Shown here in pieces: positions 1 to 8,754 of a stretch of DNA of 62,471 bases. The translations under genes and the position numbers were made by a program. The stretch is from Bacillota bacterium (GTDB lineage Bacteria > Bacillota > Desulfitobacteriia > Desulfitobacteriales > JAJXUE01). The stretch is from positions 1 through 62,471 of the forward strand of contig JAJXUE010000014.1 of the NCBI GenBank assembly GCA_021783135.1, in the 5' to 3' direction. Every line of letters begins with the position of its first letter. Position 1 is the first letter of the stretch. The notes under the pieces are model-generated. The model searched no databases. It had not been told where the DNA came from and saw nothing but the letters and a program-made list of their open reading frames with translations.

Positions 1-2
1 CT

Positions 3-62
3 TCAACTCCAAATTTAGTGAAGCCGAGAGCAGTGCGTCACTTATATGAAAACTTAAAGTGA
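3..62 (+). CDS. Possible C-terminal tail of an upstream gene (partial)
   Basis: Frame 3 is open from the window edge and ends at a TGA at 60-62. It reads a basic, gene-like tail ending VKPRAVRHLYENLK. A second frame is also open to a TGA at 47-49, so the choice is only a preference based on composition. The stop lies 18 nt before the next ATG, which would fit an operon. Too short to identify. Confidence 0.3.
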   Translation, partial: STPNLVKPRAVRHLYENLK

Positions 63-80
63 AGAAAGGGGCAAACTAGG

Positions 81-476
81 ATGTCATTTAATCTCAATCC
101 GGGTCTTGTGGGGCACCATGTTTTAAGCGTAACCCATGCCGTTACGGCAAGCGAAATAGGCAGCGGTGGGCTAGAAGTTTTCGCTACGCCTGCTATGCTG
201 GCCCTAGTAGAAAAAACCGCTTTTTTGTTGGTTGAGGAATATTTGCCTGACGGATTTTCCAGCGTCGGGACAAAGGTGTCACTAGACCATTTAGCTGCAA
301 CCCCAATCGGCATGGACGTTACGGCTAAGGTAGAACTACGTGCGGTTGAAGGGAGAAAACTTAGTTTTGCCTTTGAACTTAATGATGCTCAAGAACTTGT
401 GGGACAAGGCACACATGAAAGATTCATAATTGAAACCGCACGTTTTATGACCAAGGTTCAGAATAAATTAAGTTAG
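81..476 (+). CDS. FlK-like hotdog-fold thioesterase
   Basis: A 131-residue single-domain protein resembling the fluoroacetyl-CoA thioesterase (FlK) family, which hydrolyses small acyl-CoA thioesters in the cytoplasm. The family triad can be placed: Thr36 and Glu44 in the TPAMLALVE helix and His70 in VSLDHLAAT, with the 8- and 26-residue spacings I recall for FlK Thr42/Glu50/His76. The C-terminal G-x-H-E-R motif and RF tail also fit. An AAAGGGG Shine-Dalgarno precedes the ATG. Substrate is unknown; most such homologues are housekeeping acyl-CoA thioesterases rather than fluoroacetate enzymes. Confidence 0.75.
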   Translation: MSFNLNPGLVGHHVLSVTHAVTASEIGSGGLEVFATPAMLALVEKTAFLLVEEYLPDGFSSVGTKVSLDHLAATPIGMDVTAKVELRAVEGRKLSFAFELNDAQELVGQGTHERFIIETARFMTKVQNKLS

Positions 477-550
477 AACAAAAACATACTTTTAAATGGG
501 GTGGTATTGGTACAAGGATACTGTTTATTGATAAACTAATAAAATATTTA

Positions 551-575
551 CAGGAAATTGATATATTATGTCGAA
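551..575 (+). promoter_or_regulatory. Sigma-H-like / 0A-box-like bipartite element upstream of the decahaem cytochrome
   Basis: CAGGAAATT at 551-559, then nine bases, then TGTCGAA at 569-575. CAGGAAATT resembles a sigma-H -35 (RnAGGAwww) and GTCGAAAA a sigma-H -10. TGTCGAA also equals the Spo0A box core. The same two blocks with the same nine-base gap occur at 20784-20808. Role is inferred. Confidence 0.45.
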
Positions 576-626
576 AATATATCGTTGGTTATTTTTCTTT
601 GGCATCGATGGGGGCAGGTGAACTGA

Positions 627-1730
627 GTGGACCAACCTAAGGGTCAGACAATTGATGAGCCAATTGAAGCTTTACCGGGTGTTAAAACAAAGCGGAAACG
701 GCTATCCGGTATTTGGCTAATAATGGCTATCTGTTTCCCTTTGCTGATTGTTTTAAGCGGTGGAGCCTACGGTGTTAATGAAGTGGTAACAGATTCAAAT
801 CTTTGTGTCAAATGCCATGAAATGCGGCCGGAATATTATACTTGGATGGCGTCATCGCATAGCCAAATAAAATGTACTGATTGCCACTTACCGACTGATA
901 AATGGGGTAGGGTAGTTACTGAATATAATGGTTTGCGTCAAATTGTGGAGCACTTTACCAACTTGGTTCCCAAAGATATCATCACACGTCGACCAATAGC
1001 TAATAGCGTTTGCTTGACGTGTCATAGTAAAAACCGGGTGGCGAACCTCCCGGGAGATTTAATCATGAGTCATACTTTACATGATAAGCATCAGGTGCAG
1101 TGCATTAACTGCCATAATGGGGTTGTACACGGTAAGATCGAGGAGCGAGGCATAGTGGATGAGGTCAAGCGGACGCAGTGGACAGCAGCTATCGGGAAAG
1201 CAGAAGTGTTGCCCACGGACACAAGGCCCACTATGCTCCAGTGCTTAACTTGCCACCGTCAGTGGAAGGTTACTACTCATTGTGAAAAATGCCACAGGAA
1301 AATTCCGACGCCACCGACGCACCAACCGGGGACTTGGTTGGTAGACCACGGTCAGGCTGCTTGGCAGAATGTCAACCAGTGCAGTGTTTGTCATTATGAC
1401 TCTAAACTCAAGGACATAGATGACAAACTATCGGTAGCGCAATATGTCAGGTCGAATCAATTTTGCTACAATTGTCATTCAACGTTTAAACCACCCAGTC
1501 ATGATTTTATGTGGGCGCATGATCACGCTTCCCAAGTCACACCCGGTGAGGTACCGTACTGTATAGTTTGCCATGACGTAAATAAACCTGACGCTAATTC
1601 GCCGGAAAAAGGCAATAAAACGTATTGCAATAAATGCCATGGCAAATATTATGTTGAAGGCCATTTAGTTCCTCTCATAACTCCATATACTGATCCGGAG
1701 CTAACTGAGAAAAGTCATGGTGAACAGTAG
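627..1730 (+). CDS. Membrane-anchored decahaem c-type cytochrome (NapC/NirT N-terminus)
   Basis: 367 residues with a cytoplasmic basic N-terminus, one membrane anchor (about residues 28-50) and then ten CxxCH haem-binding motifs, the first at Cys60 (CVKCHEM). The anchor followed by CxxCHxM is the NapC/NrfH quinol dehydrogenase signature, so the protein probably takes electrons from menaquinol and passes them outward. NapC and NrfH carry four or five haems; ten implies an extension that may reach an extracellular or periplasmic acceptor. GTG start chosen from GGGGCAGG upstream. No reductase catalytic subunit is adjacent, so the terminal acceptor is unknown. Confidence 0.85.
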   Translation: MDQPKGQTIDEPIEALPGVKTKRKRLSGIWLIMAICFPLLIVLSGGAYGVNEVVTDSNLCVKCHEMRPEYYTWMASSHSQIKCTDCHLPTDKWGRVVTEYNGLRQIVEHFTNLVPKDIITRRPIANSVCLTCHSKNRVANLPGDLIMSHTLHDKHQVQCINCHNGVVHGKIEERGIVDEVKRTQWTAAIGKAEVLPTDTRPTMLQCLTCHRQWKVTTHCEKCHRKIPTPPTHQPGTWLVDHGQAAWQNVNQCSVCHYDSKLKDIDDKLSVAQYVRSNQFCYNCHSTFKPPSHDFMWAHDHASQVTPGEVPYCIVCHDVNKPDANSPEKGNKTYCNKCHGKYYVEGHLVPLITPYTDPELTEKSHGEQ

Positions 1731-1807
1731 CTATGCTCAGTCAAGCTGGACTAGCGCCATTGGATGCTGTATAATTATGCAGCAATAGCTGATAAAGGAT
1801 GAAATTT

Positions 1808-2266
1808 ATGGAATATCGTAAGGCAGTTTTAGCAGACGTTGAAGCAATTCACGAATTAATTAGCCAGTGTGCAGACGAAGGACTGATGCTTGCCCGGGCT
1901 CGCAGTATGTTATACGAAACCATTCGGGATTTTACGATTGTGGAAGACCAGGGGCGACTGGTTGCGGCCGGTGCCTTGCATGTTTTATGGGAGGATTTAA
2001 CTGAAATTCGTGCTCTTGCGGTGGCAAGTGATTACAGGTGTAAGGGCTTAGGCCGCAATATTGTGACGCGGTTAGTTCAAGAAGCTAAAGTTTTGGGTTG
2101 CTCGAGTGTATTTGCCTTAACATACCAACCTCAATTTTTCACGAAGTGTGGTTTTACCCAAATTTCCAAGGATTTACTGCCCCACAAGGTCTGGAAGGAA
2201 TGCATTAACTGTCCTAAATTCCCAAATTGCGACGAAAATGCAGTTATTTTAAATAATATTCTGTGA
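1808..2266 (+). CDS. GNAT N-acetyltransferase, ArgA-like
   Basis: 152 residues with a single GNAT fold. The acetyl-CoA loop is seen as YRCKGLGRNIV (R/Q-x-x-G-x-G). The C-terminal KECINCPKFPNCDE Cys cluster is typical of short Bacillota N-acetylglutamate synthase-like proteins annotated ArgA. The likely reaction is acetylation of glutamate for arginine synthesis, but no arginine genes are nearby. An upstream in-frame ATG at 1799 abuts the AAAGGA Shine-Dalgarno with no spacing; ATG 1808 has the proper gap and is preferred. A strong terminator follows. Confidence 0.7.
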   Translation: MEYRKAVLADVEAIHELISQCADEGLMLARARSMLYETIRDFTIVEDQGRLVAAGALHVLWEDLTEIRALAVASDYRCKGLGRNIVTRLVQEAKVLGCSSVFALTYQPQFFTKCGFTQISKDLLPHKVWKECINCPKFPNCDENAVILNNIL

Positions 2267-2282
2267 TACGACTTAAAACTTG

Positions 2283-2319
2283 GTATCCGGCTTTAATAAA
2301 GAGCCGGATACTTTTTTTT
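2283..2319 (+). terminator. Rho-independent terminator after the acetyltransferase
   Basis: GTATCCGGCT pairs with AGCCGGATAC around a short AT-rich loop and is followed directly by a run of eight T. Confidence 0.9.
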
Positions 2320-2403
2320 ACGCAAAAGAGTAAAAATTCGAAGCAGGATTTGAATGACAAAAAATGGAAGTGAAGAGGAGTGGACTTTACTGGGGGTGGA
2401 TGT

Positions 2404-2802
2404 ATGGGTGGAAGTTTAAGTGACTTAAAGTTAGAAGTTATCCGAGGACCTAAAGTTATAGAGTTGAGCAAGGTCGTTCTTTACAAGCCGGCAGACTTTT
2501 CCTATGCGTTATTCACAAAATTCCGTAACCTTGACTTCGCGCAATGTGCGCTTAAAACAGCGCTGCGTTTTGGTGACCCCAGCTTTTGCTTGGATGGACC
2601 GGCAGGCACCAGAGTTAAAGGCTGGTTGCTCCGAACTGTTAACATAGATGAAATTGTCTATCTGGAAAGTTGGCCATGGGAACCATCTTTTTTTGTTTAT
2701 ACAAGTGGGAATGAAACTTTAATGGTTAAATTATTAGGGTGGTTAAGCGGTTCTGCTCCTGAATTGCACCTTGTTAAGGGAGCAAAGAAAAACACTCCAT
2801 AA
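2404..2802 (+). CDS. Conserved-looking protein of unknown function
   Basis: 132 residues from ATG 2404, which has GGGGGTGG a few bases upstream; an in-frame GTG at 2380 is the alternative. No signal peptide or clear membrane helix. The middle has an FRNLDFAQCALKTALRFGDPSFCLDGPAGT stretch in two parts with two Cys, and the C-terminus is hydrophobic (MVKLLGWLSG). Not recognised as any family. Monocistronic: a terminator precedes it and the next gene is on the other strand. Confidence 0.55.
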   Translation: MGGSLSDLKLEVIRGPKVIELSKVVLYKPADFSYALFTKFRNLDFAQCALKTALRFGDPSFCLDGPAGTRVKGWLLRTVNIDEIVYLESWPWEPSFFVYTSGNETLMVKLLGWLSGSAPELHLVKGAKKNTP

Positions 2803-2831
2803 CTGTATTCGATGCAGCATTAGGGAGTGTT

Positions 2832-3047
2832 TTATAAAGACTTGCGGCGTGAGTTGTGACGGTAGTTTTTTTGTCTCGGTGGTGGGCCTAACTTTGACTG
2901 CAGAATATTGCGCAGTAATTGCCACTGTGCCTCAAGGAGTACTTCGGGTAGTTCGCTATTTGTTACACCCTTGCCTAAAAAATAGGTGCGTGAGGAAATT
3001 TCAAAGTCGCGCAGGAAATCTAGGACTTCTTTTTCTGTACCAGTCAC
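2832..3047 (-). CDS. Small protein of unknown function (71 aa)
   Basis: The GTG at 3047 has AAAGGAAG six bases upstream, so it is preferred over the first in-frame ATG at 3086. The product has an acidic helical N-terminus (TGTEKEVLDFLRDFEIS) and a very basic tail (PPPRQKNYRHNSRRKSL). It could be a small nucleic-acid-associated protein, but no family is recognised. It converges on the preceding plus-strand gene. Confidence 0.45.
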   Translation of the reverse strand: MTGTEKEVLDFLRDFEISSRTYFLGKGVTNSELPEVLLEAQWQLLRNILQSKLGPPPRQKNYRHNSRRKSL

Positions 3048-3207
3048 AAAAAACTTCCTTTCACTAAAAAATGTCAGTTTACGCATTTAAATAATTATTA
3101 ACATCTCTACTTACATTTTAAGAGAAGACACACGCAGAAAATGTTGCAATAACAAGGTTAAAAGGGAAACTTTTGTAGAAATATTGAAGAAAGGCTCAAT
3201 AATTCTA

Positions 3208-3933
3208 TTAGCGGTACCATAGCCCTGGATAGATTATGTAGGAATTACCGTGACGTCGGTATTGGCGAGCTTGGGTATTGTTGCCTAAACCAAGATGACA
3301 GTCGGCTAAAGCGTGGAATAGAGCTGCTTTAATGCTCCAATGCATCAAGTGGTTATGCAGCCAACCTTTGGTCTTGGGCAAGCCCTTTGCCTCTGAGATC
3401 GTACGTGATAATTCTAAATGTTTAAGTGCAGGTGAGAATTTTTTTTGTTGCAAAAAGACTCTGCCAAGATATAGCTGAATTAGCGGATGTTCAAGTGTGG
3501 CGAAACCATTTAGACATTGAGCAGCGGCATCTATTTGACCAAGACCTAGATAGATGTCAGCCAAGGTGGTGTAAATAAACGGCTCTTGGGTTGGTAAATA
3601 GGAACGCAGGAGGCACTCTGCCCGTTGGAAGTCCCCTAATAGGTAATAGATTTGCGTAGCTGTGACGGCCGCACTATGGGCGGAAAATTGCTGGGCAACG
3701 AAGTTTTCGGCGATTTGATGTGCGACTTTTTCAGGCTTTGTAACCTCTTGTTTTTGCCATGCAAGATAGTACGATAAGCTAACTGAAACAAAAAGAGTTC
3801 CCAGGCCGATATACCAATTGTGAAAAAACAACGTAACTGAAATGGTCAGAGCAAGGCCATAAATTATAAGGAAAATGAGATAGTGGAGTTTCTGTACGTA
3901 GATAATTTCCCGAGGTAACTCCGGCAAGGGCAA
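3208..3933 (-). CDS. Membrane protein with TPR-like repeats
   Basis: 241 residues. The TTG at 3933 is preceded by GGAGGTGA at ideal spacing, so the longer reading that overlaps the upstream HD gene is rejected. Two adjacent hydrophobic segments (about residues 17-36 and 40-58) anchor it. The rest is helical with TPR-like units (YYLLGDFQRAECLLRSYL; LADIYLGLGQIDAAAQCL; ALADCHLGLGNNTQARQY). Probably a membrane scaffold facing the cytoplasm. It follows the HD-domain gene by about 110 nt in the same direction and may share its transcript. Partner unknown. Confidence 0.65.
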   Translation of the reverse strand: MPLPELPREIIYVQKLHYLIFLIIYGLALTISVTLFFHNWYIGLGTLFVSVSLSYYLAWQKQEVTKPEKVAHQIAENFVAQQFSAHSAAVTATQIYYLLGDFQRAECLLRSYLPTQEPFIYTTLADIYLGLGQIDAAAQCLNGFATLEHPLIQLYLGRVFLQQKKFSPALKHLELSRTISEAKGLPKTKGWLHNHLMHWSIKAALFHALADCHLGLGNNTQARQYRRHGNSYIIYPGLWYR

Positions 3934-4045
3934 ACAATCACCTCCGGATAGTTCAATATTTAAACATATGCAGTCAACCGGGGAAAAAATACAACTAAGT
4001 CCTGGCAAAAAAAGCGCATTGCGTTTCTTCGCAATGCGTTTATGT

Positions 4046-5302
4046 TTACACATGTTCACTTGGTAAACGGAAATAAGTTTCGCAAAAATTTTGGACCTCG
4101 TGCCGATGACTGTCCGGAGCAAAAACGTAAAAACGCCAGAGTTTTTGGTATTGTCTTTGCAGCTGATTGATATCTTCAGGCGGTGCAGGTTGGATGCTGT
4201 TAAGTTTATGAAGGCCATGCTTGCTAAAAACCGGAATCGCTGCCTCGCGAAATGTACGCGCTCCCGGACAATATACTATTATTTCGCCATCATTAAGTCC
4301 GAAGGCAGCAGCAATTTCCCGTTCGAGTCTCGGTCTTTGGCCGTCGCCAAAATGATAGTTTTGCATCAACAAGTCGCGCTGTTCTTCTGTTACACTTTCC
4401 GACGTTAAAATATAGGCGCGTTTGAGTAAATGGCGGTGTTCAACAGCGGTAACAAGCGCAGTAATCGCGGGATTATGTTTTAATCCCAGATTCTTAAGTG
4501 TTTCGAATAACGTATAATCGCCTAACTGCAATAGAGTATGTTCGGTCAACCCGTAACCCAAGGCGAGTTCTACTGCCTTCGAAATCATAGCGCCGGAGAT
4601 GACTTTAGCATGATGAAAGTAAACACGTTCACTTAAGTAATAGCGTAAGCGCAACAGGTGGACGATCTCAGATTTAATGTCAGACCGATCCATGTTGTGC
4701 TTGACCATATTTAGCACGAGCTGATCGCTAACGACACGAAAGTGTTGAAATATTCGCTCGTCGTAGGTTTGGGCCAATCCGGCCATATATGCGTCACGCC
4801 GCAAGTAGTCCAATAAGTCGGCATCAAGCGCAGATGCAATTATTTGGGCACGCCAGTCCTTGATTTGACCGCTCAAAATGGCTCTGGTATCGTTTAGCAG
4901 CCCCGCTAGTTGGAGTTGGCGACCAATTTCTGTGTCGCCAGCCAGAAAATAGTCTAACCGGTGGCCTTTGTCATGACGGGGAAAAATCGCGCGTTCATCC
5001 TCGAACGTGTGACCGAACGGGATATGAGTTATGTCGTGCAACAGAGCGCTGATAGTAATTAGTTGGCTGGAATAAATCGGAATTGATTCGCTAGTTGCAG
5101 CAAGTGTTGTCAGGATACGTTTGGCTACTGCCATGGTGCCTAGGGAGTGTTCAAAGCGAGTATGCGTGCACCCAGGGTAAACTAAGTAGGCGGTGCCCAA
5201 CTGTTTAATTGTGCGCAGCCGTTGGATCTCTGCGCAATCTAGGATTTTCTGTTCAAGATGGTCAAGTTCAATATCACCATGGATAGGATCACGAATATAC
5301 AT
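4046..5302 (-). CDS. HD-domain phosphohydrolase (YwfO / dNTP triphosphohydrolase-like)
   Basis: 418 residues. The N-terminal HD domain shows the metal-binding series: His in THTRFEHSLG, HD in LLHDITHIPFGH, and a later Asp in DADLLDYLRRDAY. The order and the family start MYIRDPIHGDIEL match deoxynucleoside triphosphate triphosphohydrolases and YwfO-type proteins, which act in the cytoplasm on dNTPs. It is divergent to the lactate operon, sharing a 196-bp intergenic region. Substrate is inferred from family only. Confidence 0.8.
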   Translation of the reverse strand: MYIRDPIHGDIELDHLEQKILDCAEIQRLRTIKQLGTAYLVYPGCTHTRFEHSLGTMAVAKRILTTLAATSESIPIYSSQLITISALLHDITHIPFGHTFEDERAIFPRHDKGHRLDYFLAGDTEIGRQLQLAGLLNDTRAILSGQIKDWRAQIIASALDADLLDYLRRDAYMAGLAQTYDERIFQHFRVVSDQLVLNMVKHNMDRSDIKSEIVHLLRLRYYLSERVYFHHAKVISGAMISKAVELALGYGLTEHTLLQLGDYTLFETLKNLGLKHNPAITALVTAVEHRHLLKRAYILTSESVTEEQRDLLMQNYHFGDGQRPRLEREIAAAFGLNDGEIIVYCPGARTFREAAIPVFSKHGLHKLNSIQPAPPEDINQLQRQYQKLWRFYVFAPDSHRHEVQNFCETYFRLPSEHV

Positions 5303-5407
5303 AGTCGGCCCCCTTTTCTGCCACCCTCATTTTAGCTTACCACAATAAGCCAGCGCAATAATGAATAAGGTATAGACAATTTTACTTATAGTAATTTGTC
5401 TATCTTA

Positions 5408-5460
5408 TTGAAATTTTACAACTATTACGGTATTATTAAACCTGGTAACTGGTCAGACCA
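5408..5460 (+). promoter_or_regulatory. lldGH promoter and GntR/LldR-type operator
   Basis: TTGAAA (5408-5413), a 17-base spacer, and TATTAT (5431-5436) form a sigma-A promoter. The palindrome TGGTCAGACCA (5450-5460) lies just past the expected start of transcription. TGGT-N3-ACCA is the operator type of FadR-subfamily GntR repressors such as LldR/LutR/PdhR. This would give lactate-responsive repression by road-block. No such repressor gene is in the window. Confidence 0.65.
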
Positions 5461-5498
5461 TCTTACCATATAACGAATGGCATTGGGGAGAGGACTGT

Positions 5499-6065
5499 AT
5501 GAGTACATTGGAAATTGAGGGGCTTTACAACCAATTTAAAATTAAAGCGGAAGCTGTTGCGGCTCAAGTTTATCGTGTTCATGACGTGACTAAGGCAAAC
5601 CGATTAATAGCTCAGTTACTTAAGGAACAAAACGCACATCAAATCGTTATAAGCGAGTCAGATTTAACCCAACAGGGGAGGTTGGCGACAGAGTTACGGA
5701 CTGAAGGGTTTACAGTTTTCACGACTGATCTCCGGGGATGGTCGCCGCAGGCTGATGCAGGTATATCACAAGTAGATTTGGCAGTAGCGGAATCCGGTAG
5801 TCTGGCTCAGGATGCCACAGAAGTTGCGACCAGGGTTGTGTCGACTTTACCACCTATACATATAGCGCTGGTGCTGACTGGTAATTTGCATGCCAATCTT
5901 AACGAGGCGTTAAGTGCGTTCTATTCAACCGGTAAGGTTCCCAGCTATATTAATTTTATTACCGGACCTAGTCGCACCAGTGACATCGAGCGTGTATTGA
6001 CGATTGGGGTCCATGGACCAGAAAAGTTGCTAATAGTTTTTGTGGACCAGGGAGGGGAATTCTAA
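5499..6065 (+). CDS. lldG: LUD-domain lactate utilization protein (LldG/LutC-like)
   Basis: 188 residues, one LUD domain (SQVDLAVAESGSLAQDAT, then the VHGPEKLLIVFVD C-terminus typical of LutC). In Desulfovibrio a small LUD protein (LldG) pairs with the fused Fe-S protein LldH to form the L-lactate dehydrogenase complex; in Bacillus the parts are LutC, LutB and LutA. Its TAA overlaps the next ATG by one base (TAATG), so translation is coupled. GAGAGGAC precedes the ATG. Confidence 0.85.
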   Translation: MSTLEIEGLYNQFKIKAEAVAAQVYRVHDVTKANRLIAQLLKEQNAHQIVISESDLTQQGRLATELRTEGFTVFTTDLRGWSPQADAGISQVDLAVAESGSLAQDATEVATRVVSTLPPIHIALVLTGNLHANLNEALSAFYSTGKVPSYINFITGPSRTSDIERVLTIGVHGPEKLLIVFVDQGGEF

Positions 6066-8209
6066 TGGCGACTAAAGACTTTAAAGCTAAGATTGATAAT
6101 GCTCTCCAAAATCCTGTTTTACGCGGCGCGTTGGGGAATTTCGGCGTTGCCTTTGCTGAAAGCAGAGACAAGGCTTATCAGAACTATGATTTCTCAGCTT
6201 TACGAGACCAGGTTGCGGAAGTCAAAGGTTTTGCTGCCGCTCATATGGAGGAAATGGCTGAACAATTTACCGCTTCGGCTACGGCACGCGGGGCAAAAGT
6301 TTTTCGGGCTAAAACGGGTGAGGAAGCCAAACAATATATCCTTGCGCTTGCGCAAAAAGAAGGCGTAAAGTCGATTGTCAAATCTAAGTCAATGGCTACT
6401 GAGGAAATTCATCTTAATCAAGACTTGGCGAAAGCCGGATATGAGGTTCAAGAGACTGATCTGGGCGAATGGATTCTCCAGCTTGCCCATCAGAGGCCTT
6501 CACATATGGTTATGCCGGCAATTCATATGACACGGCAACAAGTTGCCGATGTATTTACCGACAATTTAGGTGACAAGAGTGAACCGGACATTCCACAATT
6601 GGTTAAAACCGCGAGACGAGAGCTGCGTACAAAGTTCTTAGAGGCGGAGATGGGTATCTCGGGCGCAAATATTGCCGTAGCTGAGACAGGAAGTTTGGTT
6701 ATGTTTACCAATGAGGGCAATGGGCGGTTAACTTCCACCTTGCCACGCGTACATGTTTTTGTGGTCGGGTTAGAAAAGTTGGTACCCAAATTTATGGATA
6801 TTCTGCCGATTATGACAGCATTGCCGAAAAGCGCTACGGGACAGCAAATTACCAGTTATGTAACAATGGTTACTGGAGTTACCCCAACTTATCTTGAGGC
6901 AGGCGAAATTGGGGAGAAAGAATTTCACGTCGTGTTAATGGATAATGGCCGCTCTGAAATGTATGCAGATCCTAAATTTAAAAAGGCGCTACAGTGTATT
7001 CGCTGTTGTTCGTGTTTAAATGTATGTCCAGCCTATCAATTGGTGGGTGGTCACGTTTATGGCAGTATCTATACGGGCGGGATTGGCACGATTTTGACGG
7101 CCTTCACCAAGGGCTTAGATGAGACTGCGGAAATTCAAAACTTGTGCTTGCAGTGTGGTAAATGTACAACCGTATGCCCAGGTAAGGTCGACATTCCAGA
7201 TATGATTTTGGAACTGCGCAATCGCGTGATGCGAAAAACCGGATTGCCTTTTACGCAAAAAATAGCTTTAGACGTGGTATCAAACCGTCGCTTGTTTCAT
7301 TCTTTATTACGCGTAGCCTCCAAAGCACAAAAACCGTTTGCACAGGATAAAATGATTCGCCACCTACCCTTGTTTCTGTCAAATATGACCGATAAACGCA
7401 GCTTGCCCGCCATAGCTGACGTTCCATTACGGGATGCGTTTGGTCAGTATAAGCAGATTGTGCGTAACCCCAAAGGGAAGGCCGCCTTTTTTGCCGGTTG
7501 TTTGATCGATTTCTGTTATCCGGAAATTGGCGAGAGTGTAATTAAGGTATTGAATAGTAAGGATATTGAAGTAGTGTTTCCGGACGCTCAGTCGTGTTGT
7601 GGTGCCCCTGCGACTTATATGGGTGATGAAGAAAATGCGCGCAAACTAGCCCAACACAATATTGCCGCGTTTGAAAACGTCGACGCAGATTATATCGTCA
7701 GCGCTTGTCCCACATGTACTCACGCCTTGGCACACGGATTTGTCCAATTACTGCAAAGTGACCTGGCTTGGGCAACTAGAGCGGAGCAATTTGCGGCTAA
7801 GGTGACCGATTTTGGCAAGTTAGTGCATGACTTGGGTGGTATAACCGGGGTGCGAGGAGAAGATCTCAAAGTTACTTACCATGATTCCTGTCACCTAAAA
7901 CGAACTTTGGGAATTTTCCGCGAACCGCGCGCAATGCTGCAGGCTTTGCCAGGCGTGGAAATGGTGGAAATGAAAGAATCGGATCGTTGTTGTGGTTTTG
8001 CAGGGTCGTATTCAATCAAATTCCCGGAAATGTCTGGGCCAATCTTAGAACGAAAAGTTAATAATATCGCGGCTAGTGGAGCAGATTTGGTATGTATGGA
8101 TTGCCCTGGCTGCTTGATGCAAATTTCGGGCGGGTTGGATAAGCATACTACGGCAATTAAGGCCAAACATACTGCGCAGGTCTTGGCTGAGCGCTTAAGT
8201 CAACAATAA
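6065..8209 (+). CDS. lldH: L-lactate dehydrogenase Fe-S subunit (LutB-LutA fusion, LldH-like)
   Basis: 714 residues with three parts. Residues about 60-300 are a LUD domain (ISGANIAVAETGSLVMF). Two 4Fe-4S motifs follow (CIRCCSCLNVC, CLQCGKCTTVC). The C-terminal half holds two CCG domains (CCGAPATY... CPTC; YHDSCHLKRTLG, CCGFAGSYS, CPGC), as in LutA and HdrD. This is the fused arrangement known from Desulfovibrio LldH and oxidises lactate to pyruvate, passing electrons to a membrane acceptor. All Cys clusters look intact. The EMO-like protein 10 kb away is a plausible but unproven partner in electron flow. Confidence 0.9.
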   Translation: MATKDFKAKIDNALQNPVLRGALGNFGVAFAESRDKAYQNYDFSALRDQVAEVKGFAAAHMEEMAEQFTASATARGAKVFRAKTGEEAKQYILALAQKEGVKSIVKSKSMATEEIHLNQDLAKAGYEVQETDLGEWILQLAHQRPSHMVMPAIHMTRQQVADVFTDNLGDKSEPDIPQLVKTARRELRTKFLEAEMGISGANIAVAETGSLVMFTNEGNGRLTSTLPRVHVFVVGLEKLVPKFMDILPIMTALPKSATGQQITSYVTMVTGVTPTYLEAGEIGEKEFHVVLMDNGRSEMYADPKFKKALQCIRCCSCLNVCPAYQLVGGHVYGSIYTGGIGTILTAFTKGLDETAEIQNLCLQCGKCTTVCPGKVDIPDMILELRNRVMRKTGLPFTQKIALDVVSNRRLFHSLLRVASKAQKPFAQDKMIRHLPLFLSNMTDKRSLPAIADVPLRDAFGQYKQIVRNPKGKAAFFAGCLIDFCYPEIGESVIKVLNSKDIEVVFPDAQSCCGAPATYMGDEENARKLAQHNIAAFENVDADYIVSACPTCTHALAHGFVQLLQSDLAWATRAEQFAAKVTDFGKLVHDLGGITGVRGEDLKVTYHDSCHLKRTLGIFREPRAMLQALPGVEMVEMKESDRCCGFAGSYSIKFPEMSGPILERKVNNIAASGADLVCMDCPGCLMQISGGLDKHTTAIKAKHTAQVLAERLSQQ

Positions 8210-8218
8210 TCCACAATC

Positions 8219-8248
8219 CGCCGCAATTCGCCGCAATTCGCCGCAATC
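8219..8248. repeat. Three tandem copies of a 10-bp repeat
   Basis: CGCCGCAATT is repeated at 8219-8228 and 8229-8238, with a third copy at 8239-8248 that ends in C, just after the lldH stop codon. No stem-loop or T-run accompanies it. Confidence 0.85.
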
Positions 8249-8362
8249 AGTTGAGGCATGCTTTTGCAGTGCATTGTACAATGGGGATTAGTTCCAGCCT
8301 TGCTAATTAATACATAATATGTGTCAAACATAGGTTGTGGCCAGAAGGCGGGAGGTGGTTCC

Positions 8363-8647
8363 ATGTCTGATGCAGCTTGTGCGGCTGATAGAGCATGTGG
8401 CAGTTGTGGTTCACCCAATTTGCAAGACGAAGTTCCCCTGGGTAAGCTGAGTGTTAATTATTTATCTGGGTTGGTGCTTAAAAGTAAACCAATTCACGGG
8501 TCTGTATGTCTGGATTGCGGCAAAGTGGAATTGCATCTAGACTACCCGAGTGAGCTCAAAGATAGAGAACTAGTACGCAGCGGTAGCGGAAATTTCTTGC
8601 CGTTTATCATTTTCGCATTGTTTATTTTGTCGTTGCAGCTTGATTAG
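8363..8647 (+). CDS. Small zinc-ribbon protein with C-terminal membrane anchor
   Basis: 94 residues from ATG 8363, which has GGGAGGTGG upstream. The N-terminus has CGSCGSP and the middle CLDCGK, together a likely four-Cys zinc ribbon. The last 18 residues are a hydrophobic anchor (FLPFIIFALFILSLQL). The protein probably sits on the cytoplasmic face of the membrane. Function not recognised. It stands immediately upstream of the structured RNA candidate and may be a separate unit: GCAGATG and CATCTGC form a stem just after its stop. Confidence 0.6.
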   Translation: MSDAACAADRACGSCGSPNLQDEVPLGKLSVNYLSGLVLKSKPIHGSVCLDCGKVELHLDYPSELKDRELVRSGSGNFLPFIIFALFILSLQLD

Positions 8648-8754
8648 CAGATGTACGGTAAAAACTCGTGAGCATCTGCCTTGATTCATGAAAAATAGTG
8701 GAAATATGTGGAAGGATATTTGGCACTAGAAAGTGAATTTGATAATGGGTCACA

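Noticed and set aside
3934-4218. Longer start for the TPR-like membrane protein
   Set aside because: It would overlap the HD-domain gene, and the added residues look like shadow coding; the TTG at 3933 has an ideal GGAGGTGA.
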